A stretch of 64,000 bases of DNA from Paenibacillus sp. FSL H7-0737 (GTDB lineage Bacteria > Bacillota > Bacilli > Paenibacillales > Paenibacillaceae). Position 1 is the first letter of the stretch, and every line of letters begins with the position of its first letter. Made by a program: the position numbers and the translations under genes. Positions 1-7,998 of the stretch are shown piece by piece. The notes beneath the pieces are model-generated. The model worked only from the letters and a program-made list of their open reading frames with translations, was not told the origin of the DNA and made no database searches. Where the stretch lies: contig NZ_CP009279.1 in assembly GCF_000758545.1 (NCBI RefSeq), positions 5,270,001 through 5,334,000 on the forward strand, in the 5' to 3' direction.

Positions 1-1505
1 GGCATGGTGTTGGTCTCACGGCGAGCCTTCATACCAGTCTCAGGATCGATCGTTTCCACCCACTCTGTTACATTGGCAAGTGGAGACTCCCCAGTACCCG
101 ATGGTTTGATCGCATCTACATCAGGCAGTACCAGTGGCAGCTGATCAACCGGAACAGTCTTCATTGTACCGTCTTCCAGATGCAGAATTGGAATCGGCTC
201 TCCCCAGTAGCGTTGACGGCTGAACAGCCAATCACGCAGACGATAGGTTACTTTACCTTTACCTACGCCATTCTCTTCCAGCCAAGCAATCATCTTCGCA
301 ATCGCTTCTTCATTCTTAAGCCCATTCAAGAAATCAGAATTGACATGCGGTCCGTCTCCGGAATACGCCTCTTCTTCAACGTTGCCACCTTGTACGACTT
401 CAACGATATTCAGGCCGAATTGTTTAGCAAATTCCCAGTCGCGAGTATCGTGACCTGGAACCGCCATGATCGCACCCGTTCCATATCCGGCAAGCACATA
501 ATCTGCAATCCAGATCGGTGCCTTGGCGCCATTCACAGGATTGATTGCATATGCACCCGTGAACACACCGCTCTTCTCTTTAGCCAAATCTGTACGTTCC
601 AGATCGCTCTTATGAGAAGCTTTCACACGATATTCTGCAATCGCTGCACGTTGTGCTTCTGTTGTAATGGCATCAACCAGTTCATGCTCTGGTGCTAATA
701 CGCAGTAGCTAGCTCCGAACAATGTATCTGGACGTGTTGTAAACACGGTCAGGCTAGCATCGTGACCTTCAATTTCAAAGTTCACTTCTGCACCTGTAGA
801 TTTGCCGATCCAGTTGCGCTGCATATCCTTGATGCTCTCAGACCAATCCAGCTCTTCCAGATCTTCAAGCAGACGCTCAGCATATTCAGTAATTCTCAGA
901 ATCCACTGACGCATCGGTTTGCGGACAACCGGATGTCCTCCGCGCTCACTTTTACCATCAATAACTTCTTCGTTGGCAAGTACTGTACCCAGTGCCTCGC
1001 ACCAGTTAACAGGTACTTCTGCTACATAAGCCAAGCCTTTGTTGTACAGCTGGATGAAAATCCACTGCGTCCATTTGTAATAATCTGGATCTGTAGTGCT
1101 GATCTCGCGATCCCAGTCGTAGGAGAAACCCAGCGATTTGATCTGACGACGGAAATTATCGATGTTCTTATCTGTAAAATCACGTGGATGCTGACCTGTA
1201 TCCATTGCATACTGCTCTGCAGGAAGTCCAAAAGCATCCCAGCCCATTGGGTGCAGCACGTTAAAACCACGCATCCGTTTGTAACGGGATACGATATCCG
1301 TTGCTGTGTAGCCTTCTGGATGACCTACGTGTAGTCCTGCACCTGAAGGGTACGGGAACATATCCAGTGCATAGAAATTCGGTTTGGTTGGATCTTCACC
1401 TGTCTTAAAACTTTTGTTCTCATCCCAGAACTTTTGCCACTTGGGCTCAATAGCCTGCGCCCGGTAACCGCCGGCAGGTATACTGTTTGTTTGATTGTCG
1501 CTCAT
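1..1505 (-). CDS. leuS: leucyl-tRNA synthetase, 5' part only
   Basis: Class I aminoacyl-tRNA synthetase that charges tRNA-Leu in the cytoplasm. About 501 N-terminal residues of a protein usually near 800-820 are present; the gene runs off the left edge, so the KMSKS loop is outside the window. The HIGH-type ATP motif is visible as HVGH at residues 59-62, followed by the family motif MGWDAFGLPAEQ and the start of the CP1 editing insertion. The ATG at 1505 follows a GGAGGAG-type ribosome site. A T-box leader whose specifier reads a Leu codon lies upstream and confirms the amino acid identity. A dispersed repeat separates the leader's terminator from the start codon. Confidence 0.97.
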   Translation of the reverse strand, partial: MSDNQTNSIPAGGYRAQAIEPKWQKFWDENKSFKTGEDPTKPNFYALDMFPYPSGAGLHVGHPEGYTATDIVSRYKRMRGFNVLHPMGWDAFGLPAEQYAMDTGQHPRDFTDKNIDNFRRQIKSLGFSYDWDREISTTDPDYYKWTQWIFIQLYNKGLAYVAEVPVNWCEALGTVLANEEVIDGKSERGGHPVVRKPMRQWILRITEYAERLLEDLEELDWSESIKDMQRNWIGKSTGAEVNFEIEGHDASLTVFTTRPDTLFGASYCVLAPEHELVDAITTEAQRAAIAEYRVKASHKSDLERTDLAKEKSGVFTGAYAINPVNGAKAPIWIADYVLAGYGTGAIMAVPGHDTRDWEFAKQFGLNIVEVVQGGNVEEEAYSGDGPHVNSDFLNGLKNEEAIAKMIAWLEENGVGKGKVTYRLRDWLFSRQRYWGEPIPILHLEDGTMKTVPVDQLPLVLPDVDAIKPSGTGESPLANVTEWVETIDPETGMKARRETNTM

Positions 1506-1548
1506 TGTCTGCTCCTCCTTGGAGTGTTACTACTTAGATTTCTTAACC

Positions 1549-1647
1549 AAGCATAAACTGCCATCGGCATCCTTATAAGGACGGTAAGCGTTTATGCGAG
1601 AAATATAAGACATGAAGTATTTCGTGAAACCTATACCCTCTTATATT
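1549..1647 (-). repeat. palindromic dispersed repeat, copy 1
   Basis: About 100 bp related to copies at 5357-5465 and 21360-21459, here inverted relative to them. The core is a long hairpin with arms GCATAAACGC and (G)CAGTTTATGC around an inner CGTCC/GGATG pair. It lies in the untranslated region of leuS, after the T-box terminator and before the start codon. This copy has several stem mismatches compared with copy 3. Confidence 0.8.
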
Positions 1648-1650
1648 TAC

Positions 1651-1973
1651 AAAAAAACCTCCCATCCCTAGCGTATTATCGCTAGGGACGAGAGGTTATA
1701 ATTCCCGTGGTACCACCCTAGTTAGCGGCTGAATATACTTTATTCTGCCACTCACTTTGCACCCTTTAGCGGGGGTGAGGCGACGGCGGTTCACCTAGGG
1801 CATCCATTATGTCTAGTGGATATCCTGAAACTTGCGCCGTTACTCCGAGGTGAGTTCACTCCGTTCCGTTAACCGGCTCGCACCTTAGTGCCGGCTCTCT
1901 GCAATAACGGTATAGAATTAATACTCCTCATCATCGATCAACTATATATACCGACTGTTCATCAGTAATATTC
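1651..1973 (-). ncRNA. T-box leader (leucine) of leuS
   Basis: A T-box riboswitch senses uncharged tRNA-Leu and lets leuS be read through. The minus strand holds the conserved T-box core GGTGGTACCACGGG (1704-1717). It is followed by a strong terminator hairpin at 1651-1697 with arms containing CCCTAGCG/CGCTAGGG and a run of T. Stem I carries the AGAGAG bulge motif, and the specifier region reads GTGAA-CTC-ACC, CTC being a leucine codon. Start and end are set from the promoter and the terminator. Confidence 0.93.
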
Positions 1974-1979
1974 CCCAAC

Positions 1980-2009
1980 ATTATATACAAAACTGTTGAC
2001 TATAGTCAA
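1980..2009 (-). promoter_or_regulatory. sigma-A-type promoter of the leuS T-box
   Basis: On the minus strand TTGACT (2009-2004) is followed after 18 bases by TATAAT (1985-1980). This places the transcript start near 1973, just ahead of T-box stem I. Confidence 0.8.
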
Positions 2010-2022
2010 TGTTTTACCCTAT

Positions 2023-3090
2023 TTACACGGGCTTTCGTTTGATTAAATACGTCATAAAGTGTTGAATAACGACTTTTGCAGCCGCGAAGAACGGTACAGC
2101 AAGGATAAGTCCGATCATTCCCGCCAATTCTCCGCCAACCAGAAGCGCAAAAATAATGAGCAGCGGATGCAAATGCAGTTTCTTTCCCACCACCTGTGGT
2201 GAAATAATGTTACTTTCCACGATTTGGCACACTGTGTTAACCACTGCAACCAACAGCACTAAACGAAAAGAAACAGTCGAAGCCATTACAATGGCTGGTG
2301 CAGCCCCCAAAAAGGGACCCATATACGGAACAATATTGAACACTGCCACAACACTCGCAAACAGTAAAGCATACGGCATTCCGATGATGGCATAACCGAT
2401 ATAAGCAAGCACACCTATAATAATGCAGACCAGAAACTGTCCACGAATGTAGTTGCCGAGTGCATCATCGATATCTTTTAACAAAGTTACAATAGACTTA
2501 CGGCGTGCGCGGGGCAGACAAGACACCACCGTCCGCTCAAACACATCAAAATCCTTCAGAATATAGAACACTAGAAACGGTACGATGAAAGCATTGAATA
2601 GCACATTAATCGTTGTCCCAATATTATCGAGAAAATTAGAAATCCCTTCGGCGAGACGACTTTCCAATTGGAAAAACCAGTTGTTCATCCCCATCTCGAC
2701 CCCGGGCGGGATTAGTCTAGAATTCATATGTCGCATCAGCCCCTGGGCTTGCAGCGTCATCTCTGGCAAATGTTCATTCAACTCTTCAAGCTGCTCGATA
2801 AACATCGGGATAAGGTTAATTGCGATCACTGCAATCGCCGTTAGGAATACTGCATATATAAGTAGAACAGCTACACTACGCGGCATCTTCCGTCCAGCCA
2901 GCATACTAACGACGGGATTCAGCACGTAGGAAATAATCATAGCTGCCAGAAATGGAGCGAGGATTGCCTTCAAAAATACAAATATCCCCTGCAGCATCGG
3001 ACGAAGCAACCAAACAAAATACAAAATGATCAGGGAGAGCAGCACTCCGATCATCCAGCGGAACCACTTACTTTGGGACCATTGCTCCAT
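2023..3090 (-). CDS. AI-2E family transporter (UPF0118)
   Basis: Polytopic membrane protein of 355 residues, the usual size for the AI-2E/UPF0118 family (B. subtilis YrrI type). Hydrophobic segments are clear at about residues 12-55 and 70-95, then a hydrophilic amphipathic stretch to about 150, then four or more segments from about 155 to the C-terminus. The family-typical PYMGPFLGAAPA motif sits near residues 254-265. Members are proposed exporters or Na+/H+ antiporters; the substrate cannot be read from sequence. The ATG has a GGAGGG ribosome site 7 bases upstream. It is monocistronic, ending just before the leuS T-box promoter. Confidence 0.88.
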   Translation of the reverse strand: MEQWSQSKWFRWMIGVLLSLIILYFVWLLRPMLQGIFVFLKAILAPFLAAMIISYVLNPVVSMLAGRKMPRSVAVLLIYAVFLTAIAVIAINLIPMFIEQLEELNEHLPEMTLQAQGLMRHMNSRLIPPGVEMGMNNWFFQLESRLAEGISNFLDNIGTTINVLFNAFIVPFLVFYILKDFDVFERTVVSCLPRARRKSIVTLLKDIDDALGNYIRGQFLVCIIIGVLAYIGYAIIGMPYALLFASVVAVFNIVPYMGPFLGAAPAIVMASTVSFRLVLLVAVVNTVCQIVESNIISPQVVGKKLHLHPLLIIFALLVGGELAGMIGLILAVPFFAAAKVVIQHFMTYLIKRKPV

Positions 3091-3224
3091 GAGTGTACCC
3101 TCCTGCGACTGTAGCCTGGACTAGCTTCGTAAATAAGTATATGTATGGCCGCAGCAAAATAACCATCAAGCACACAAAATAACCCCACAAAGTGAGGCCT
3201 GTGCTTCGATGCTTTGCGGGGAAC

Positions 3225-3282
3225 CCAAAAAAAGCGCCAATAACCCTGCAGCTGATTTCAACTGAAAGGAGATTGACGCTTT
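3225..3282 (-). terminator. terminator after the zinc-ribbon gene
   Basis: Minus strand: an AAAGCG...CGCTTT hairpin with inner pairing (CAGTTG/CAGCTG) and a following T run. A second imperfect hairpin (CCCCaCAAAG/CTTTGcGGGG) lies just beyond it at 3183-3221. The rest of the gap to the AI-2E gene shows nothing else. Confidence 0.7.
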
Positions 3283-3323
3283 AAGTACATAGATCATTCT
3301 TGCTTACAAAGCAAGATTCATAG

Positions 3324-3533
3324 TTAAGACGACGCATGAATTTGCGGGAAATCCTGAGTCATATCATCCCCGGAGAAGAGATCGTCCAGCGAGCTGAGTG
3401 TGCCATCTTCTTCAACTTGATACACCGACATTTTCTCGCCGTTTACCGTCAATTCAATGAAACAGCCCCAGCAATAGAACTGGTGGGAACCAATCTTTCC
3501 GATATCTTTGGAGTTACAGTTTGGACACTTCAT
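3324..3533 (-). CDS. small zinc-ribbon protein
   Basis: A 69-residue protein starting MKCPNCNSKDIG. Two Cys pairs, CPNC at residues 3-6 and CWGC about 20 residues later, form a four-cysteine zinc ribbon. The C-terminal half is acidic and has no further recognisable domain. An upstream in-frame ATG at 3542 would add three residues but lies directly against the AGGTGG ribosome site, so the inner ATG is preferred. It follows the PRC-barrel gene by about 14 bases and is probably co-transcribed with it. Zinc ribbons of this size often bind RNA, DNA or protein, but the role here is unknown. Confidence 0.75.
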   Translation of the reverse strand: MKCPNCNSKDIGKIGSHQFYCWGCFIELTVNGEKMSVYQVEEDGTLSSLDDLFSGDDMTQDFPQIHASS

Positions 3534-3547
3534 ATAATACATTCCAC

Positions 3548-4069
3548 CTATCCGTTAACAATATTAATGGCTTTTTGTAGCCGTTCTTCGCTCATTGCAG
3601 GAACCATTAGAGCATTCTCACCAATGGACATCTCATCAGAACAAGGCAGCCATTTGCGGCCTTCGATCAAATCAGTCACAAGCCCGTCACTGATTTCCAG
3701 CGCTCCTATTGTGTTTCCCAACTTTTGGTCAAAATAAACATCCGATATTCGTCCAAGTATAGTTCCAGTTGTAGTCAGTACTTTCAAATCCTTAAGTTTG
3801 TTCTTTCCTAGTAGAAAAGTACAAGGTATATGATCAGCATCTGTCTTATCAATCGACTCTTTACTACGAATCATGACAGCATCCTCGCCGTAGGCCACAA
3901 TATCTTTCCATGCCACAAATTTCACATGGCCACCAAAAAAAGATTTGCTTTCCAGTTCAATACCCGTAATATTCCAGTTTGAATCGAGTAGAATATCGAC
4001 AATCTTGCCGATTTCATTCCCCTCTTCAACTTCAAATACAGCCAAGCCGATCAGATCTTGTAGTCTCAT
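3548..4069 (-). CDS. PRC-barrel domain protein (YrrD type)
   Basis: A 173-residue soluble protein with two PRC-barrel domains. The first, about residues 3-75, starts LQDLIGLAVFEVEEGNEIGKI. The second, about residues 90-165, has the pattern GTILGRISDVYFDQKLG. PRC barrels are small beta-barrels found in RNA-processing (RimM) and photosynthetic proteins; the function of this stand-alone type is not established. In B. subtilis yrrD lies a few genes from iscS-mnmA, and here it sits about 100 bases after iscS, so the neighbourhood is conserved. The ATG is preceded by GAGG at 5 bases. Confidence 0.85.
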   Translation of the reverse strand: MRLQDLIGLAVFEVEEGNEIGKIVDILLDSNWNITGIELESKSFFGGHVKFVAWKDIVAYGEDAVMIRSKESIDKTDADHIPCTFLLGKNKLKDLKVLTTTGTILGRISDVYFDQKLGNTIGALEISDGLVTDLIEGRKWLPCSDEMSIGENALMVPAMSEERLQKAINIVNG

Positions 4070-4168
4070 GGCTGCCTCGGTCCCCTCACTTTGAGTGTAC
4101 TTACGAGTTCTCAGAAAGCCAAAAGCCCGAATCGCCTCGATACAGATCGAAACCTAGAGTAACTAGTC

Positions 4169-5314
4169 TCATTTACGTAGGCGATTCAAAATGGTTTCAA
4201 CTTTTCGAGCAACGTACTCGATTTCTTCAGTAGTATTACCCAAACCGATACTAAATCGAATCGCAGACTCTAAAATATTTTGGGGAAGTCCCATTGCTTT
4301 CAGAACATGAGATATTTCCAGGGATCCTGAGGTGCAAGCCGAACCACTTGCTGCCGCAATCCCCTCCATATCCAGGTTCATCAGCATAACATCTGTCCCA
4401 GCCCCTGGGAAGCTCAAATTCAGAATACTAGGCAAAAACTCCTCGGTATTACCGTTAAGCGAGTAACGCTCCCGTCCAATCAGAGTATCCAGCTCCTCGA
4501 GTAATCTACTGCGTAGGAGCTTCATATTCTGTTGACGTTCTGACAGCCCCTTAACCGCTATTTCAACGGCTTTGGCAAACCCAGCTGCTCCGGCTAGATT
4601 CTCTGTTCCGGCACGTCTGCCGCGCTCCTGAAGGCCGCCATGAAGTCTTGGATGCAGTGGCGCTCCGCTTCGAACGTATAAACCACCGATCCCTTGAGGC
4701 CCATTGATCTTATGAGCAGTAAAGCTCATGTAATCTACTGGAAGCTCTCGGAGTGTAATAGGGAGTGCACCTAGAGCTTGTACAGCATCTACATGGAACA
4801 GAATTCCCCGTTCTCTAGCAAGCTGACCAATCTCCTGGATAGGCTGAACGGTGCCGACTTCATTATTGGCATACATTACGCTGATCAACACCGTGTCTTC
4901 CTGCAATGCAGCCTCTACGTCTGTAACAGATACCCTACCCGTCGAATCCACAGGGAGATAGGTAACTTTGAAGCCTTCCTTCTCTAGCTCTTCGCAGGTA
5001 TGTAACACTGCATGATGCTCGATCTGGGTGGTGATAATATGTTTTCCTTTATGGGAAACTGCAGCTGCTGCTCCATAGAGTGCTAAATTGTCACTCTCGG
5101 TGCCGCCTCCAGTGAACACCCACTCGTCAGGTGAACAGCCCAAAAAGGCGGCGATATTATCGCGCGCCCCGTTCAATATTCTTTTAGCTGAACGCCCGAA
5201 CTGATGTACACTCGATGCATTTCCGTATTGTTCTGTCATTATATTCAGCATGACCTTAGCCACCTCGGGATGAACCGGGGTTGATGCGGCGTGGTCCAAA
5301 TAGATGGATTTCAT
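4169..5314 (-). CDS. iscS: cysteine desulfurase
   Basis: PLP-dependent enzyme that takes sulfur from L-cysteine as a persulfide and passes it to MnmA for tRNA 2-thiouridine and to other acceptors. The protein has 381 residues, normal for IscS/NifS. Visible motifs are the N-terminal YLDHAAST, the PLP lysine in SFTAHKINGPQG (about residue 203), and the catalytic cysteine loop ASGSACTSGS (about residue 323). The ATG at 5314 has a better-spaced CGGAG than the ATG at 5320. In B. subtilis the homologue lies between cymR and mnmA; here a 6-kb block separates it from them. A dispersed repeat lies immediately upstream. Confidence 0.95.
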   Translation of the reverse strand: MKSIYLDHAASTPVHPEVAKVMLNIMTEQYGNASSVHQFGRSAKRILNGARDNIAAFLGCSPDEWVFTGGGTESDNLALYGAAAAVSHKGKHIITTQIEHHAVLHTCEELEKEGFKVTYLPVDSTGRVSVTDVEAALQEDTVLISVMYANNEVGTVQPIQEIGQLARERGILFHVDAVQALGALPITLRELPVDYMSFTAHKINGPQGIGGLYVRSGAPLHPRLHGGLQERGRRAGTENLAGAAGFAKAVEIAVKGLSERQQNMKLLRSRLLEELDTLIGRERYSLNGNTEEFLPSILNLSFPGAGTDVMLMNLDMEGIAAASGSACTSGSLEISHVLKAMGLPQNILESAIRFSIGLGNTTEEIEYVARKVETILNRLRK

Positions 5315-5356
5315 ATTCATTTCTCCGCTTCTAGAGTATAGGAAACTAGTTCTTCT

Positions 5357-5465
5357 AAAAATATAAGAAGGTATAAATTATACATTATACATTATACATT
5401 ATCCTTATATTTCTCGCTTAAACGCTAACCGTCCTAAAAAGGACGCCGAAGGCGTTTATACTTGG
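5357..5465 (+). repeat. palindromic dispersed repeat, copy 2
   Basis: Second copy of the roughly 100-bp element. The long arms TAAACGC and GCGTTTA flank an inner hairpin CGTCC(TAAAA)AGGACG. The part before the palindrome is modified by a heptamer array (ATTATAC, about 3.7 units, 5378-5403) absent from the other copies. It lies between iscS and the DUF523 gene, upstream of iscS. Confidence 0.8.
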
Positions 5466-5551
5466 AACTATTAAATTATACCGCGCGAGAAGTGAGTTTT
5501 CCACAAGCGAAAGAACACAATATTGTAATCATTTCCCTATGAAAGCTAGGA

Positions 5552-6004
5552 TTATAGTAGCCAGTTCTCTTCAGAGGTTACCTCAATGCCATTTTTTCTA
5601 AGTAAAGCTGTAGTAACGCCGTTTCCGGCTATTTTCTTCCCTTTGAATTCCCCATTATAAATCATACTGCTGCCGCAAGAAGGACTGTTTTCTTTAAGCA
5701 CTACCATCGTAGCTGATACCTCTTGGGCTTTTGCAAGCGTAATATAAGCACCCTCTAAATACATATCTGTAACATCTGTACCTGATCGATCCACTACTTT
5801 AGCCGTCCCTGCCAGCACATCCTCGCCATTCCCACCAATGATTTCGGCTGGTTCTCTAGGCGTTGAGAATCCTCCCAGCAATTCTGGACACACAGCAATC
5901 GCTTGATTCTCATTCAAAAGCATCTGAATTTTCTCATCCAAACAATCCGTACCATTATATCTCACCTTCATGCCAGCTAGACAAGAGCTTACCAAAATCA
6001 CCAA
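5552..6004 (-). CDS. DUF523 family protein
   Basis: A 150-residue protein of the DUF523 (YbbK-like) family, recognised from the N-terminal LVSSCLAGMKVRYNG, the VCPELLGG...PREPAEI segment and the KENSPSCGSS motif near residues 103-112. The conserved cysteines in SCLAG, VCPE and PSCG suggest metal or sulfur chemistry, but no reaction is established. The start is TTG at 6004 with AAAGAGGTG just upstream; the next codon, GTG, is an alternative start. It stands alone, divergent from the SRAP gene. Confidence 0.85.
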   Translation of the reverse strand: MVILVSSCLAGMKVRYNGTDCLDEKIQMLLNENQAIAVCPELLGGFSTPREPAEIIGGNGEDVLAGTAKVVDRSGTDVTDMYLEGAYITLAKAQEVSATMVVLKENSPSCGSSMIYNGEFKGKKIAGNGVTTALLRKNGIEVTSEENWLL

Positions 6005-6126
6005 TGAGCACCTCTTTCTTCATTCATTCCGCTTCGTTTATAATAAGAAATATTCCGAGCATAACATGATGAAATTAAGCTGTAAACGGAGTGAACTTCT
6101 AATCTACTGACTGGGGAGTGTAAATA

Positions 6127-6801
6127 ATGTGCGGACGCTATACAATAACCGTCACTATGGAAGAGCTGATGGTCAGATATTTTGCGAATGATTCAACCAT
6201 TATCCACTATGCCCCTAAATATAACGCCGCGCCCATGCAGCAAATTCCAGCAGTCATTAATACAGGTTCCAGCAATAAGCTCGGGGAACTGCGTTGGGGC
6301 CTGGTTCCTACATGGGCAAAGGATGACAAAATCGGCAATAAAATGATCAATGCCCGGGCAGAATCGCTGCTGGAGAAACCTTCTTTCAAGCGCTTAGTAA
6401 GCTCACGTCGCTGCATCATCCCATCTGACGGCTTCTACGAATGGAAGGTGCAGGGCAGCAGCAAACAACCCATGCGGATCATGATGCGCGATGGAGGTAT
6501 TTTCTCTATGGCCGGATTATATGATATTTGGATGGACCCTGAGGGTAATAAACTAAGTACCTGCACGATTATAACGACTACTCCGAACGAGCTTATGGCT
6601 GAAATCCATAATCGCATGCCGGTTATTTTGAAGCCTGAGGATGAGACAGAATGGCTGGATCGGGGCAATCAGGACACCACTTCTCTAATAAAGCTCCTGA
6701 AACCGTATGATCAACAACTAATGCGAGCCTATCCAGTTTCCACGGCTGTCGGAAATGTTCGGAATGATGCAAAGGAATTAATTGAAGAGGCACAGAAATA
6801 G
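6127..6801 (+). CDS. SRAP domain protein (YedK/HMCES family)
   Basis: A 224-residue SOS-response-associated peptidase family protein. Relatives bind abasic sites in single-stranded DNA through a thiazolidine link to Cys2, shielding the lesion. The N-terminus MCGRYT supplies Cys2 once Met1 is removed. Other family landmarks are WGLVPTWAKD, NARAE, RRCIIPSDGFYEWK and the AEIHNRMPVIL motif holding the catalytic histidine. The length matches the family. A GGGGAG-type ribosome site precedes the ATG. It stands alone on the plus strand between minus-strand genes, and no LexA-type operator was identified. Confidence 0.93.
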   Translation: MCGRYTITVTMEELMVRYFANDSTIIHYAPKYNAAPMQQIPAVINTGSSNKLGELRWGLVPTWAKDDKIGNKMINARAESLLEKPSFKRLVSSRRCIIPSDGFYEWKVQGSSKQPMRIMMRDGGIFSMAGLYDIWMDPEGNKLSTCTIITTTPNELMAEIHNRMPVILKPEDETEWLDRGNQDTTSLIKLLKPYDQQLMRAYPVSTAVGNVRNDAKELIEEAQK

Positions 6802-6840
6802 AAGGATAATTTATAACGTAAGCATATAAATTCTTATATT

Positions 6841-6880
6841 AAAAAACATCTTAACCCTGCGGCATAACCGCAGAGTTAAG
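6841..6880 (-). terminator. terminator of the glycosyltransferase operon
   Basis: Minus-strand hairpin CTTAACtCTGCGG/CCGCAGgGTTAAG followed by TTTTTT. The hairpin begins within the last codons of the GT4 gene, so the stop codon lies inside the stem. Confidence 0.8.
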
Positions 6881-7973
6881 ACCATCGACGCTCGATCTTA
6901 GACCGGCGTCTCATCAATTGATGAGACATCTGGAGAAATCTATCCGCATACAGCCCGGAGGAAAGATTGTTTCGGATATGCCATTCGCCATTCATCCTAA
7001 TTCTGTCCCGCAGTGCTGGATCATGCATTAAAGATAAAGCAGCATTCACAGCTTCATCCAGCTGCCCTCTTGTGTATATTTTTCCAGTATGATTATTAAT
7101 GACAAGTCTCCGAATGCCATCCGAATCCGTAGTAAGAACAGGACAACGACACAACATCGCCTCGGCTACTGCGTACCCAAACCCCTCGAGAATAGAGGTT
7201 GAACATAACAGTCCACCCGAGTCACCAATAATGCTCATATAATCTGCCATTTGCCCGTGAGGAACATTGGAATGCGAAATCAAACGTGAGGAAATCCCTG
7301 TCTCGGCTACAAATTGTTCGAAGCTCTCTTTTTGCTCCGGCTCAAACAAAGTATCGTCCTGAAAAATCCATAAATAAAGCTCGGGATGGATCGCCAGCAG
7401 CCGTTGTCCGATTTGTAGAAATTCTCTCCAGTTCTTATTCGTTTGAATTCGTCCCACCCAGCCGAGGATGGGAAAGCTTTTTGCGGGATAATTGGTATAT
7501 CCAAACTGATCGCAATCGATCGGATTGTCAAAGCAATATTGACTAACAGATGGAAATCCACCTTTAAAAAGCGTCTGCAAATGAGTGGTTTCTGGATAGA
7601 GCAGTGCATCGGTTAGCTTGTGAATCCGCTCATTAAAATTACTAATAACTTGCTCCGCTTCATCTAAGGTCCCCAATCCCTGCACCTCAAAAACAAGCGG
7701 CCCCTTGTAACCAAACCCTCTAAACCTCTCCGCTAAGTAAATATCCGTACACACTACAATCAAGTCAAAAGCTTCCCGAGTGAGCAGTCCCCTGATCTCG
7801 TCATCATTATTGGTAATATAGGTTTGAATATTAGGGATATTTTGCTGCCCTTTTCCAGGGTGTGTGTACAGCAAATGACACTCTACACCGCGATCATGTA
7901 ATGCTTGGCAGCGCACTCGGTTCAGGGTCTGCATGCCGCCGCTCGGGTTGAAGAAGGTGAACAAAATCTTCAT
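6876..7973 (-). CDS. glycosyltransferase, GT4-type
   Basis: A 365-residue GT-B fold glycosyltransferase, presumably transferring a sugar from an NDP-sugar to a protein or glycan. The N-terminal Rossmann half starts MKILFTFFNPSGGMQTLNRV. The donor-binding half begins near FPILGWVGRIQTNKNW and carries the retaining GT4 E-x7-E signature as EGFGYAVAE, followed by PVLTTDSDGIRRLV. No signal peptide or membrane segment is seen, so it acts in the cytoplasm. It follows the GT2 gene by about 25 bases, so the two form an operon. The start is ATG 7973 rather than GTG 7982, because a GAGTGAT site fits the ATG. Confidence 0.85.
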   Translation of the reverse strand: MKILFTFFNPSGGMQTLNRVRCQALHDRGVECHLLYTHPGKGQQNIPNIQTYITNNDDEIRGLLTREAFDLIVVCTDIYLAERFRGFGYKGPLVFEVQGLGTLDEAEQVISNFNERIHKLTDALLYPETTHLQTLFKGGFPSVSQYCFDNPIDCDQFGYTNYPAKSFPILGWVGRIQTNKNWREFLQIGQRLLAIHPELYLWIFQDDTLFEPEQKESFEQFVAETGISSRLISHSNVPHGQMADYMSIIGDSGGLLCSTSILEGFGYAVAEAMLCRCPVLTTDSDGIRRLVINNHTGKIYTRGQLDEAVNAALSLMHDPALRDRIRMNGEWHIRNNLSSGLYADRFLQMSHQLMRRRSKIERRWS

Positions 7974-7998
7974 TACGATCACTCATTCACATATTATT

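Noticed and set aside
5410..5465. Treating the palindromic repeat as a CRISPR repeat
   Set aside because: The three copies are many kilobases apart with no regular spacers.
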